DNA from: Micromonospora coerulea
Lineage (GTDB): Bacteria > Actinomycetota > Actinomycetes > Mycobacteriales > Micromonosporaceae
Assembly (NCBI RefSeq): GCF_016598485.1
Contig: NZ_JAEMUW010000018.1
Span: forward strand, 1 to 64,000
Reading direction: 5' to 3'
Length of the DNA: 64,000 nucleotides
Shown piece after piece: positions 7,922 to 15,843 of this stretch; position 1 is the first letter of the stretch; the number at the start of each line of letters is the position of its first letter. The position numbers were made by a program, and so were the translations under genes. The notes beneath the pieces were generated by a model, which made no database searches, was not told where the DNA came from, and saw nothing but the letters and a program-made list of their open reading frames with translations.

Positions 7922-7970
7922 ACAGCGCGTGGAGCACGGGAACCAGGCGGCGTACCAGCGCCGCGCAACG

Positions 7971-8885
7971 TCACCGGGCCGGCAGTGCCTTGGGGCCGGC
8001 CCCCTTGACCGAGCGGGTCAGCTTGCGGTCGTCGAGCCAGAGGAAGCACTGCACCGACCGGTTGCCGTCGGTCCACGACCGCGCGCCGGGCAGCCAGTAC
8101 AGCCAGCCGGTGCGGTACTTGAGGTCGCCGTCGTTCGGCACCTTGGCGAACCTGGCGATGAGCGCGAGGCACTGCCGGCGGATGGGTTCGGTGAACCTGC
8201 CGTACGTGGCTAGGTCGGTGTCGGGTGGTGCCTGGTAGACGCCGACGAACTCGGCGTGATGGCCCGTCGTGCAGGGGACAGCGTCCATACCTTGGAGGTC
8301 ACCCTTGGCCAGTTCGGCACGGAAAGGGCCCTCCGTCAACCTTGGGTTGAAGCATCGGTGCGCCAGTGTGGAGTTGCTCCGCAGCGCGCCGGTGAGACTC
8401 GCGGTCCGGGTGATGACGGTCCAGTCGTCGACGCTGTTGAGCTCGGCTAGATCGCAGCGAAACCAGCGGGCACCGCCCCGCCAGGCCGGCGGAGTCGGAA
8501 ACGTCACGTCGAGGGTGAGCCGCCCGGAGTGCCAGTCCGCGCCGAGCGCCTCGTTCACTTCGCGGTCGCACTCGGCGCGGGCCGCCCGCGTCGCCGCCGA
8601 GCTGGCGGTCGGTGGCGTGCCGCGGCCGGCGTGGCTGCCGGTCAACGTGCCGACGTGCATGGTCTCCAGCCGGTGGGCCGATTCGCAGGGCACCGGAGCG
8701 TAGGCGGTGAGACTCGCGTCGGTGTGGACGTGGCAGGTCCCGGCCTCCGGCACGAAGCCCTGTGGGGCGCTCATCGCCGGCCAGTCGTCGACCAGGTTCC
8801 CGTCGAGGCCGGCGGGGCCGCTGTATCCGGCCAGTGCAAGCACCGCCACCGCACCGAGCGCGACCGTCCTGAGCCACCGTCGCAT
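7971..8885 (-). CDS. Septum formation family exported protein
   Basis: A 304-residue exported protein. The ATG at 8885 has GGGGAGG upstream. The signal peptide MRRWLRTVALGAVAVLALAG is followed by Tyr, where related proteins usually have the lipobox Cys. The mature part has repeated motifs of the septum-formation family: GTCHVHTDASLTAYAPVPCE with the SAHRLE box, and later VPCTTGHHAEFVG with C-x-x-x-H. Each half contains paired cysteines and a conserved C(E/T)xxHxxE-like motif. The family name derives from an actinobacterial septum-linked protein; the biochemical function is not known. It is monocistronic. Confidence 0.75.
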   Translation of the reverse strand: MRRWLRTVALGAVAVLALAGYSGPAGLDGNLVDDWPAMSAPQGFVPEAGTCHVHTDASLTAYAPVPCESAHRLETMHVGTLTGSHAGRGTPPTASSAATRAARAECDREVNEALGADWHSGRLTLDVTFPTPPAWRGGARWFRCDLAELNSVDDWTVITRTASLTGALRSNSTLAHRCFNPRLTEGPFRAELAKGDLQGMDAVPCTTGHHAEFVGVYQAPPDTDLATYGRFTEPIRRQCLALIARFAKVPNDGDLKYRTGWLYWLPGARSWTDGNRSVQCFLWLDDRKLTRSVKGAGPKALPAR

Positions 8886-8999
8886 CCGCCGACCTCCCCG
8901 TCGTCGGTGGCGCTCTCGGCGCCAGAACCCGGCGCGCCACGGCGCGCAGCTTACGGCACCGCCCGCGAATTCGAGGCTCGGCGAGACGCCGGCGGCTGG

Positions 9000-9210
9000 A
9001 CTCCTGCCGGACCGCTTCAGCGAGATCAATGAGATCGCGCCAGGTGCTGGCGGAGGTCTTCATCATCCGGTCGGCCATCGCTCGCGCGGATCCGTCGTTG
9101 GTGAAGTCGTACGAGACCTCCCGCCCTTCGTCACCACCGAGGCGGCCCCGCACCCGCCAGAGCCGACCATCGGAACAAGCCAGACGTCTCGCCGGGCTAT
9201 GCGGCCCCAC
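9000..9210 (-). pseudogene. Probable remnant of a small conserved hypothetical gene
   Basis: On the minus strand, a frame from about 9210 reads SDGRLWRVRGRLGGDEGREV, then SYDFTNDGSARAMADRMMK, then TSASTWRDLIDLAEAV, which looks like a genuine small actinomycete protein of about 70-90 residues. The frame does not stop where such a protein should end; it runs on into sequence overlapping the septum-family gene. This suggests a frameshift or loss of the stop. The start is uncertain (GTG at 9210 without a good ribosome site). The remainder of the 8886-9413 interval holds nothing else I can support apart from the leader regions of the two flanking genes. Confidence 0.4.
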
Positions 9211-9413
9211 GCCCCGTTCTTGACGCCGCCTAGCGAGAAAGGGGGAAGCCGGAGTCCGAGGAAGCTGGTAACGGTGACCCGCTCCGGCCGCGTCCGCACC
9301 CGCGTAGTGGCCCGGGCCGGCCGGGCGACGCCGGGGCGGTTTCATCCCGGTAATCATCTTCCCCGCGGTGACACATACCAGGGTGAGAGTTGCCCACACA
9401 GGCGGGAGTTCGG

Positions 9414-9971
9414 ATGGGTCCACCAGGAAGACGCGACGAGGACTGGTTCACCCGGCTCTACGCCGCCGAGTACGCACACGTGGTGAGGTACGGCCAGCGT
9501 CGGCTCGTCGATGCCGACGCGTCGGCTGAGCTGGCCCAGGAGGTGTTCGTCGTCGCCTGGCGGCGCCGCCGCGAGGTGCCGGACCGCAGCCTGCCCTGGC
9601 TGTACGGGGTGGCCCGGCGCCTGCTGGCCAACCAGTGGCGGGCCCGGCGGACCGCTCCGGACGTGGTGCCGCTCGTCGACGCGGATCTCCCACGGCAGGT
9701 GAGTTCGTCGGGTGCCGACGCCACCGTGGGGGTCGCCGACCTCCGGACCGCCCTGGCCACCCTCACCGAGCTCGACCAGGAGATTCTTCGGCTGGTCGGT
9801 TGGGAGGAGCTGACGGTCGCCGAGGCCGCCGGGGTGCTCGGCTGTTCCCGTACCGCTGCGGCGGTACGCCTGCACCGCGCCCGCAGGCGGCTCACCGCGG
9901 CGATGTCCGCCGGGACGGCCCTGCCGGTGCCCGGTCCCACCACGCTCGCCTACGCGCGAAAGGATTCGTGA
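9414..9971 (+). CDS. ECF-type RNA polymerase sigma factor
   Basis: A 185-residue sigma-70 family factor. Region 2 reads WFTRLYAAEYAHVVRYGQRR, then SAELAQEVFVVAWRRRREV and LPWLYGVARRLLANQWRARR. Region 4 reads ALATLTELDQEILRLVGWEE, then LTVAEAAGVLGCSRTAAAV with the helix-turn-helix RLHRARRRL. The ATG at 9414 is preceded by GGGAG; an upstream TTG at 9390 is less likely. The stop overlaps the ATG of the next gene by one base (TGATG), so sigma factor and partner are translationally coupled. Confidence 0.9.
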   Translation: MGPPGRRDEDWFTRLYAAEYAHVVRYGQRRLVDADASAELAQEVFVVAWRRRREVPDRSLPWLYGVARRLLANQWRARRTAPDVVPLVDADLPRQVSSSGADATVGVADLRTALATLTELDQEILRLVGWEELTVAEAAGVLGCSRTAAAVRLHRARRRLTAAMSAGTALPVPGPTTLAYARKDS

Positions 9972-10981
9972 TGTTCGGAGAAGAGCGGACCCGTACCCTC
10001 CTCGGGCCGGCCGACCCGGCCCGGAACACGCCCGTCGCACCGCCCCGGTTTTTCGCGTACGACCTGATGGCGCGCGCCGGAGTCACCGCCGCGCCGGTCC
10101 TTCCGCGCCGCCCTGCGCGCCCCACCCGGCGGCTGGTCCTGGCGGCCGGGGCGGTGGCCGCGGCGGCCGGCATCGCGGCGGTCGTCCATCCCTTCGCGCC
10201 GACGGCCCCGGGCGGCTCGACCACCGCCGGCCCGTCGAATGCCGAGCCGGGGATGGTGCTCGTGCCGGTCGCGTACCAGTTCGACGCCGGCGCACTGCCC
10301 GCCGGCGCCCCGCTGCGCGCGCTGGCGGGCCGGCTCACGGCGACCGGGTACGACACCCGCGCCGGCCGCTACCTGTACCACCACACGAAGACGTGGGGTG
10401 ACCCGGTGATGACGTCCGACGATGGCCGCCACACCGTCGCCTTCGCCGACGAGACGAAGGTCTGGCAGCCCCTCGACGGGACCGGTCGACAGGTCACCGT
10501 CCAACTGGAACCTCAGTACCCCGACCAGGCGTCCCGGGACTACTGGCGGGGCAAGTTGACGAGCGGCCCCCAGGGCACCCCCGGTGCCATGCCGCTACCG
10601 CCGATGGAGCTGGCGCCGCTGCCGTCCGGCCAGGCCGGGCTGCGGGAGCTGCTGAAGGTCAGGTTCGGGGCGGGCGCGGCGAGCAAGGAGGTCAGCACGG
10701 TGTACGGGCGGTACGCGGTCCCGCGCCGGACCCGCGCGGAGATCCTGCGGGTCCTCGCCGACGTGCCGGGGTTCCGGTGGCGGGGCGAGGTGACCGACCG
10801 GGCGGGCCGGAAGGGCCTGGCCATCACCTTCGATGATCGGGCGCACAACGCGCAGTCCCTGCTGATCTTCGACCCACGTACCGGCGAACTGCTCGCCCAC
10901 GAGCGGCTGACCCTGTCGCCGGTACGGATCAGCGCGTACCAGGTGATCCTCGAAACCGACCGCACCGACCGGCTCGGTTGA
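9971..10981 (+). CDS. CU044_5270 family membrane protein (sigma factor partner)
   Basis: A 336-residue protein with an N-terminal cytoplasmic part (MFGEERTRTLLGPADPARNT), one membrane helix (LVLAAGAVAAAAGIAAVVHP, about residues 57-76) and a large extracytoplasmic domain. The domain contains YDTRAGRYLYHHTKTWGDPV and a C-terminal lipoprotein-like beta region (LLIFDPRTGELLAHERL). This is the architecture of CU044_5270 family proteins, which in actinomycetes sit directly behind ECF sigma factors and are thought to sense the envelope or restrain the factor. That role is inferred from context. It is coupled to the sigma gene at 9414. Confidence 0.8.
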   Translation: MFGEERTRTLLGPADPARNTPVAPPRFFAYDLMARAGVTAAPVLPRRPARPTRRLVLAAGAVAAAAGIAAVVHPFAPTAPGGSTTAGPSNAEPGMVLVPVAYQFDAGALPAGAPLRALAGRLTATGYDTRAGRYLYHHTKTWGDPVMTSDDGRHTVAFADETKVWQPLDGTGRQVTVQLEPQYPDQASRDYWRGKLTSGPQGTPGAMPLPPMELAPLPSGQAGLRELLKVRFGAGAASKEVSTVYGRYAVPRRTRAEILRVLADVPGFRWRGEVTDRAGRKGLAITFDDRAHNAQSLLIFDPRTGELLAHERLTLSPVRISAYQVILETDRTDRLG

Positions 10982-11069
10982 TGGTCGGCCCCGCCGGCGG
11001 CGTGAGCGGCGGTCCGAAATGGGGCCGGCCGATCGTCATCCCGGTGACGCCGACCCACCGGAGGACGAG

Positions 11070-11570
11070 ATGCCGCATCCCACCACCGACGCGCTGCGCG
11101 CAACGCTGGACGCCCAGCGCGAGCACGTGCTGGGCATTCTCGCCGGCCTGGACGACGAGGCCCTGCGCCGGCCGGTGCTGCCGACCGGGTGGAGCTGCCT
11201 CGGCCTGGTCCGGCACCTCGCGCTCGACGGGGAGCGGTTCTGGTTCCGCTGCGTGGTGGCCGGCGAGCCGAACCCGATCAGCGGGCTGGGCGACGTCGGC
11301 AACGCCTGGCGGATCAGCCCGGACGTGCCGGCCAGGGCCGTGCTGGACCTGTACCGGCAGGAGGTCGAGCGGGCCAACGCGATCCTCGCGGGGGCCCGGC
11401 TGGACGCCCCGCCGGCCTGGTGGCCCACCGGCCTGTTCGGGGACTGGCGGCTCGACGACGTGCGGCAGGTCATCCTGCACATGATCACCGAGACCGCCTG
11501 TCACGCGGGGCACCTCGACGCCGTACGCGAGCTCATCGACGGCCGGACCTGGCTCATCCTGCCCGAATGA
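11070..11570 (+). CDS. DinB family protein (DUF664 type)
   Basis: A 166-residue protein with the four-helix DinB/YfiT fold expected of mycothiol- or metal-dependent transferases. The motif LVRHLALDGERFWFR supplies the first histidine, and the C-terminal ITETACHAGHLDAVRELIDG supplies the HxxxH pair normally used for metal binding. GGAGG stands 6 bases before the ATG at 11070; an in-frame upstream ATG at 11019 is not supported. DinB-like proteins of this group are often annotated as mini-circle proteins or mycothiol transferases. The substrate cannot be told from sequence. Followed by a bidirectional terminator. Confidence 0.85.
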   Translation: MPHPTTDALRATLDAQREHVLGILAGLDDEALRRPVLPTGWSCLGLVRHLALDGERFWFRCVVAGEPNPISGLGDVGNAWRISPDVPARAVLDLYRQEVERANAILAGARLDAPPAWWPTGLFGDWRLDDVRQVILHMITETACHAGHLDAVRELIDGRTWLILPE

Positions 11571-11578
11571 ACGCCAGG

Positions 11579-11616
11579 AGCCCGGCGGGGCGCGGCCGGG
11601 GCCGGCCCGCCGGGCT
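11579..11616. terminator. Bidirectional terminator between convergent genes
   Basis: AGCCCGGCGGG at 11579-11589 pairs perfectly with CCCGCCGGGCT at 11606-11616, with a 16-base loop. It lies between the convergent ends at 11570 and 11642. Confidence 0.7.
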
Positions 11617-11641
11617 TCGTCGGCAGGGGAGATGACGTACG

Positions 11642-12361
11642 TCAGATGGTGCGGCGCGGATCGGTCGGGTATGCCGTCGTACCGGGTTCGGGGACGACCT
11701 CGACCTCGGTCACCAGGTAGTCCGTCTCGGTCTCCCGAGTGGTGTCGTTGTCGCTCGACCGGTGCTTGGCCAGCGCCGCGGCGCCCGCCGCAGCCGCGCC
11801 GGCGGCGGCGGCGCCGGCCGCCACGGCCTTGCCCGAGACACCGGCCTTGCCGTCGTCGCCCCGGGAGGAGGCGGCGTGCTCCACGCCTGGGGTGCCGAGG
11901 TTGCGGCCCTCGTCGATGGTGCCGCGCCAGGCGCCGGTCTCGATGCCTCGGCTCTCGATGTACGACTTGAACTTCTCCAGGTCCGCCTCGGCCCGCTTCT
12001 CGACGATGTGCAGCTTGTCGCCGGCCTTCTCGACCATCCCCTCGGGCTCGTACTCAAGGGAGAGCCGGACCTGGGTGCGGTCGACGCCGACCGGCTGGAA
12101 GTAGACCGCGCCGGCGTTGGTGGCACCCTCGGTGGCCGCCCAGGCCACCTTGCGGTCCGGAACCTGCTCCAGGACCTTGGCATCCCACTCGCGCTTCACG
12201 CCCGCGATCTCGGCAACCCAGTGCATCCGCTTGTCGTCGAGCTGGCGCACCTCCTGGACGCCCCCCATGAAGCGGGGGAACTCCTCGAACTGTGTCCACT
12301 GGTTGTACGCGGTGCTGACCGGAACGTTGACTTCGATGGACTTCTCGACCTTCGTGGTCAT
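11642..12361 (-). CDS. SRPBCC family protein (polyketide cyclase/START-like), with long C-terminal tail
   Basis: A 239-residue protein starting MTTKVEKSIEVNVPVSTAYN, with AAGGAG upstream of the ATG at 12361. Residues 1-150 form a coenzyme-Q-binding-type START domain (QWTQFEEFPRFMGGVQEVRQ, then DKRMHWVAEIAGVKREWDAK and RTQVRLSLEYEPEGMVEK). After residue 165 comes an alanine/glycine-rich stretch (GAAAAGAAAAGAAALAKHR) and an acidic tail. Such proteins often behave as general lipid- or ligand-binding stress proteins; the ligand is unknown. It could act at the membrane through the Ala-rich helix. It is a monocistronic minus-strand gene. Confidence 0.85.
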   Translation of the reverse strand: MTTKVEKSIEVNVPVSTAYNQWTQFEEFPRFMGGVQEVRQLDDKRMHWVAEIAGVKREWDAKVLEQVPDRKVAWAATEGATNAGAVYFQPVGVDRTQVRLSLEYEPEGMVEKAGDKLHIVEKRAEADLEKFKSYIESRGIETGAWRGTIDEGRNLGTPGVEHAASSRGDDGKAGVSGKAVAAGAAAAGAAAAGAAALAKHRSSDNDTTRETETDYLVTEVEVVPEPGTTAYPTDPRRTI

Positions 12362-12456
12362 GGGCACTCCTTGTCGGTGAGTCGTCTTGCTTCGTCCACA
12401 GAAGTTCGTACCCGCGTCGGGGGCGCTCAACCGGGATGTCGGGAGTGCAGACGGGA

Positions 12457-12492
12457 CGGGCCCGCGACCGGGTGTTCCCGGTCTCGGGCCCG
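12457..12492 (-). terminator. Terminator after the DUF4190 gene
   Basis: CGGGCCCG and GACCGGG pair with CCCGGTC and CGGGCCCG around a TGTT loop; one unpaired base on each side. It is downstream of the minus-strand gene ending at 12556. Confidence 0.65.
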
Positions 12493-12555
12493 CGCCGACC
12501 TGACCCTCGCTCGGTGCCTCCCCCGCCAGCTCCGTGCCCAGCCGTCGGGAGAGGA

Positions 12556-12840
12556 TCAGGCGGTGGTGCTGCCGGAGCTGGTGGCCACGACGAAGACGAA
12601 CACGATCCAGAGGATGCCGAGGATCGTGAAGACGTAGCTCAGCACGAGGCCGGCGGTGGCCAGGCCGCTGCCCTGCTCCCCGGTCCGCCGGATCTGCTTT
12701 CGCGCGATGTGGCCGAAGACGATGCCGATGGGGGAGAAGACGAAGGCGAAGACCAGGGACAGGATCGCCATGACGTTGGTGCCGCGGACGGCGGGCGCCG
12801 CGGCGGTGTGCGGGTGGTCGGCGTACGACGGCTGACTCAT
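12556..12840 (-). CDS. DUF4190 domain membrane protein
   Basis: A 94-residue protein beginning MSQPSYADHPHTAAAPAVRG, with TTTGGAGGG upstream of the ATG at 12840. Two hydrophobic helices (NVMAILSLVFAFVFSPIGIV and LVLSYVFTILGILWIVFVFV) flank a short basic loop that contains GHIARKQIRRTGEQGSGLA. This is the DUF4190 signature (FG-x-IA-x-x-Q-I-x-R-T-x-E-x-G-x-G-x-A). Function is unknown; the domain is widespread in actinomycete small membrane proteins. The frame extends upstream to 12906 without translation signals. It is followed by a hairpin terminator at 12457-12492. Confidence 0.85.
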   Translation of the reverse strand: MSQPSYADHPHTAAAPAVRGTNVMAILSLVFAFVFSPIGIVFGHIARKQIRRTGEQGSGLATAGLVLSYVFTILGILWIVFVFVVATSSGSTTA

Positions 12841-12929
12841 CGGACCCTCCAAAGTGAGTGGTGCCTGGAAGCTTCCTGATAGCCAGCCCGCCACCTGCCC
12901 AAACATGCCGGTCGATGCGGGATGACGGA

Positions 12930-12967
12930 CCGGAGGCCCAGGTCAACGCGCTGACCTGGGCCTCCGG
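12930..12967 (-). terminator. Strong hairpin terminator
   Basis: CCGGAGGCCCAGGTCA at 12930-12945 pairs perfectly (16 bp) with 12952-12967 across a 6-base loop. It is just downstream of the minus-strand gene ending at 12994. Confidence 0.75.
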
Positions 12968-12993
12968 AGCGACGCGGGGTTTCCGCGTACGTC

Positions 12994-13845
12994 TCAGCCG
13001 TCCTCGCGGTCCGGGCTCTCCAGCCGGAAGAAGTTGCTCTGCTTACCGTCGGAGCGCTCCTCCTGGTAGATGAAGTTGAGCCGGCGCTCGTCGAAGGCGC
13101 GGAACCACTCCTCCCAGCTGATCTCGCGCAGCCGGGCCTCCCGGCCGTTGGCGGGGAAGTCGAAGCGCAGCACCCCGGCGTGCCCGTCGTGCTCGCTGCC
13201 GTCGACCGTGGTCGGTACGCCGCCGCGCGCCTCGGCCCAGCGCCGGATCACGTCGTGGTCCGTGGTGACCAGGCTGCGCCCCGGGCGCTCCGGCTCGTCG
13301 TCGACCGAGGTGACCTCCTGGGAGTACCTGATCGACTTCGAGGTGTGCTGACCGGTACGGACGCCGCCGCCGTCGGACGAGCCCGAGCCGCCCCGCGAGC
13401 CGGTGCCGGAGTCCGCGCGCAGGCTCTTGACTAGGGCCTTGACGAGGTCGTCCTTGTGCATGTCGGCGGTGTCGGTGACGCCGCGGCTGCGCAGTCGGCC
13501 GCGCAGCTCGTCGACCTTGAGCCGGGCGAGCTCGCTCTCGTTGATCTCCGGCGTGTTCGGGGTCTGGTTGCCGGGCGGGTTGGCCGACGAGCAGCCCCGC
13601 GACGCGGAGGTGCTCTTCTTCGGACCGTCCTTCATGTTCTTGAGCAGAGCCTTGACGAGGTCGTCCTTGTGCATGTCGGCGGTGTCGGTGACGCCGTGGC
13701 TGCGTAGCCGGCTGCGCAGCTCGTCGACCTTGAGTCGGGCGATCTCGCTCTCGCTGATGTCGGGGGTGTTCGGGGTCTGGTTGCCCGGCGGGTTCTTGGT
13801 CGCGGTCGAACCACTGCCGCGCCCGGAGCTGCTCTTCGTGGGCAT
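12994..13845 (-). CDS. Protein with two Rho-N/SAP-like repeats and a conserved C-terminal domain
   Basis: A 283-residue protein with two near-identical 52-residue segments (about residues 19-70 and 89-140). Each contains NPPGNQTPNTP, then LARLKVDELR, a GVTDTADMHKDDLVKAL core and a basic end. The core resembles the Rho N-terminal or SAP helix-extended-loop-helix that binds nucleic acids. The C-terminal third (VTTDHDVIRRWAEARGGVP, then LRFDFPANGREARLREISW and DERRLNFIYQEERSDGKQS) is a conserved actinomycete domain often mislabelled as a glucan branching enzyme. I see no glycosyl hydrolase motif. It is probably DNA- or RNA-associated; the function is unproven. Confidence 0.8.
   Translation of the reverse strand: MPTKSSSGRGSGSTATKNPPGNQTPNTPDISESEIARLKVDELRSRLRSHGVTDTADMHKDDLVKALLKNMKDGPKKSTSASRGCSSANPPGNQTPNTPEINESELARLKVDELRGRLRSRGVTDTADMHKDDLVKALVKSLRADSGTGSRGGSGSSDGGGVRTGQHTSKSIRYSQEVTSVDDEPERPGRSLVTTDHDVIRRWAEARGGVPTTVDGSEHDGHAGVLRFDFPANGREARLREISWEEWFRAFDERRLNFIYQEERSDGKQSNFFRLESPDREDG
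13426..13791 (-). repeat. Intragenic duplication of about 156 bp
   Basis: The two domain repeats of the preceding gene are also clearly repeated as DNA: units at about 13636-13791 and 13426-13581, offset by 210 bp, with few silent changes. This points to a fairly recent or homogenised tandem duplication. Confidence 0.75.
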
Positions 13846-14002
13846 CGCACATCATCCTTCCTCGACCCGTGTCCTGGGGGTACAGCGCCGCGTGACGCGG
13901 TGGGCCGTCCTTTGATCTGTACCCTCAGCCGACCGCCCAAACGTCAGCCGCTGCTGGCGGGGCGGCCCGCGCCGCCGGTGGGCCGGGAAGGAGTGGGGCG
14001 GG

Positions 14003-14620
14003 TCAGGAGTAGATGCGCCGGGCGTAGTCCGGGCCGTAGTGGCGTTCCAGGTCGGCGAGGCTCTCCGCCGGGGCCTCCACCTCCTTGATCAGCCGAGGCC
14101 GGGACGGCAGCGCGTCCGGCTGCCAGGTCTCCGGCTGCCACAGCTGGGAGCGGAGGAACGCCTTCGCGCAGTGATAGAAGATCTGCTCGATCTCCACCAC
14201 CACGGCCAGCACCGGGCGATGCCCCTTGACCACCATGTCGTCGAAGAACGGCGCGTCCCGGACCAGCCGCGCCCGGCCGTTGATCCGCAGCGTGTCGGTG
14301 CGCCCGGGGATCAGGTAGATCAGCCCGACGTGCGGGTTGTCCAGGATGTTGCGGTAGCCGTCCGCCCGGCGGTTGCCCGGCCGCTCCGGGATCGCGATGG
14401 TCGTCCCGTCCAGCACCAGCGTGAAGCCGGGCGGGTCACCCTTCGGCGAGACGTCGCAGCTGCCGTCCGCGCCCGCGGTGGCGACCAGGCAGAACGGCGA
14501 GGCGGCCAGCCACTGCCGGTCCCGCTCGTGCAGCAACGTCCGCTCCTTGGCGGCGGCCCGGGGCAGCGGCGCCCCCAGCAGCTCGCGCAGCTCCTCGTGC
14601 GAAGTGATCTCCACCGTCAC
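14003..14620 (-). CDS. Pyridoxamine 5'-phosphate oxidase-like flavoprotein (MSMEG_1061-like)
   Basis: A 205-residue FMN-type PPOX protein. The GTG start at 14620 has GGAGG five bases upstream. The split-barrel core is seen in ERDRQWLAASPFCLVATAGA, then GSCDVSPKGDPPGFTLVLDG and TLRINGRARLVRDAPFFDDM, with the R-x-N-G-R-A motif near FMN. The C-terminal helix LADLERHYGPDYARRIY completes the family pattern. Members are thought to bind FMN or F420 and reduce small substrates; the substrate is not predictable. The C-terminus is intact and length is typical. Confidence 0.85.
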   Translation of the reverse strand: MTVEITSHEELRELLGAPLPRAAAKERTLLHERDRQWLAASPFCLVATAGADGSCDVSPKGDPPGFTLVLDGTTIAIPERPGNRRADGYRNILDNPHVGLIYLIPGRTDTLRINGRARLVRDAPFFDDMVVKGHRPVLAVVVEIEQIFYHCAKAFLRSQLWQPETWQPDALPSRPRLIKEVEAPAESLADLERHYGPDYARRIYS

Positions 14621-14779
14621 GTGCGCCTCCCCCGTCCGTTGACCCTGGTGACGGCCGGTGCGGACCGCCCGGCCCGTCGCCGCCAGCCTAGGCGAGCGCG
14701 TCGATCGCGAGGTTTGCCCGTCCAGCCGACGGGTACCGCGTAACCCGCAGCGCGCTCGGACGCGACCGATGGAGGCCCC

Positions 14780-15286
14780 ATGGAGAGCCGACTGAAGGTG
14801 CTCGGTCATCCCGTGCACCCGATGCTGGTGATGTTTCCGGTGGGGCTCCTGGTCACCGCGGTCATCTTCGACGTGGTGGACACCGTCGGCGGGCCGGACT
14901 TCCTCGGCGAGGTGGCGTACTGGAACATCACCGTCGGTCTGGTCGTCGGCCTGCTGGCCGCGGCGGCCGGCAGCGTCGACCTGCTCGCCCTTCCCACCGG
15001 CACCCGGGCGAAGCGGGTGGGTCTCACCCACGCCGCCGCCAACCTCGCGGTCATCCTGCTCTTCGCCGCGGTCTGGGTGGTCCGGCTCAACGCCGACTCG
15101 CGGGCTGCCGGGGGTGCCCTGATCGCCATCGAGGTGGTGGCCGTGGCGATCCTCGGCATCAGCGCCTGGCTCGGCGGGGAGCTGGTCGACCGGCTCGGCG
15201 TCGGGGTCTACCCGCAGGCCGACCTGAACGCCCCCAGCTCGCTGCGACCCCCCACGGCGAACCAGCGGATCGGAGACGTGCGATGA
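14780..15286 (+). CDS. DUF2231 membrane protein
   Basis: A 168-residue membrane protein with GGAGG before the ATG at 14780. The N-terminal motif RLKVLGHPVHPMLVMFPVGL (HPxHPMLVxFP) is the hallmark of the DUF2231 family. Four helices are visible: residues about 15-33, 50-68, 84-102 and 112-130. Conserved His residues in the first motif may bind heme or metal; this is family lore rather than proof. The stop TGA overlaps the start of the downstream Hsp20 gene (ATGA), so the two are co-translated. Confidence 0.85.
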   Translation: MESRLKVLGHPVHPMLVMFPVGLLVTAVIFDVVDTVGGPDFLGEVAYWNITVGLVVGLLAAAAGSVDLLALPTGTRAKRVGLTHAAANLAVILLFAAVWVVRLNADSRAAGGALIAIEVVAVAILGISAWLGGELVDRLGVGVYPQADLNAPSSLRPPTANQRIGDVR

Positions 15287-15837
15287 CGGAACAGTCCAGC
15301 GGTGGTGGCTTCGGCCGGGGCTGGCGCGGCCGGCAGCAGGGGTGGGATCCGATGGGCGAACTGCAGTCGCTGCGCGCCGAGCTGAGCCGCCTGGTCGGCG
15401 GCCGGTCGGGGAACCCGGACGTCGAGCTGACCGAGATCGCCGACGGGTGGGAGGTCGTGGTCCGGCTGCCCGGGGTGGCGCCGGAGGAGGTGGCCGTCGA
15501 GCTGGACGACCGGGAGCTCTGCGTCCGGGCGCGCTCGGAGGCCGAGGTCAACGCCGACCAGGGCATCCCGGGCGGCTTCGAGACGCGCGGCTTTGAGTAC
15601 CGGGTCGACCTGCCGTCGCGGGTGGACCCGGACCGGATCGACGCGGTGATGGACCACGGTCTGCTCCGGGTGCGGCTGCCCCGGGCGGCCCGGCCCGCGC
15701 CGCGCACCATCACCGTCGGCCGCACCGGCTTCCAGCAGGCCGGCCCGCCCACCGGTACGCGCACCCTGGCCGATCCGGCGGCAGACCGGGAGATGCACCA
15801 CCCGGACACCACGGTCGACGAGATCGACCGGCCGTAG
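15283..15837 (+). CDS. Hsp20/alpha-crystallin family small heat-shock protein
   Basis: A 184-residue protein. The alpha-crystallin domain spans about residues 45-135: NPDVELTEIADGWEVVVRLP, GVAPEEVAVELDDRELCVRA, then FEYRVDLPSRVDPDRIDAVM and GLLRVRLPRAARPAPRTI. The penultimate G-x-L-R-V-R-L-P motif is the standard dimer/oligomer signature. The N-terminus (GGGFGRGWRGRQQGWDPMGE) and C-terminal tail are variable, as usual. It prevents aggregation of unfolded proteins in the cytoplasm. It is coupled to DUF2231 by ATGA, with the GT9 gene 6 bp downstream, so the operon is at least three genes. Confidence 0.9.
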   Translation: MTEQSSGGGFGRGWRGRQQGWDPMGELQSLRAELSRLVGGRSGNPDVELTEIADGWEVVVRLPGVAPEEVAVELDDRELCVRARSEAEVNADQGIPGGFETRGFEYRVDLPSRVDPDRIDAVMDHGLLRVRLPRAARPAPRTITVGRTGFQQAGPPTGTRTLADPAADREMHHPDTTVDEIDRP

Positions 15838-15843
15838 CGGCGC

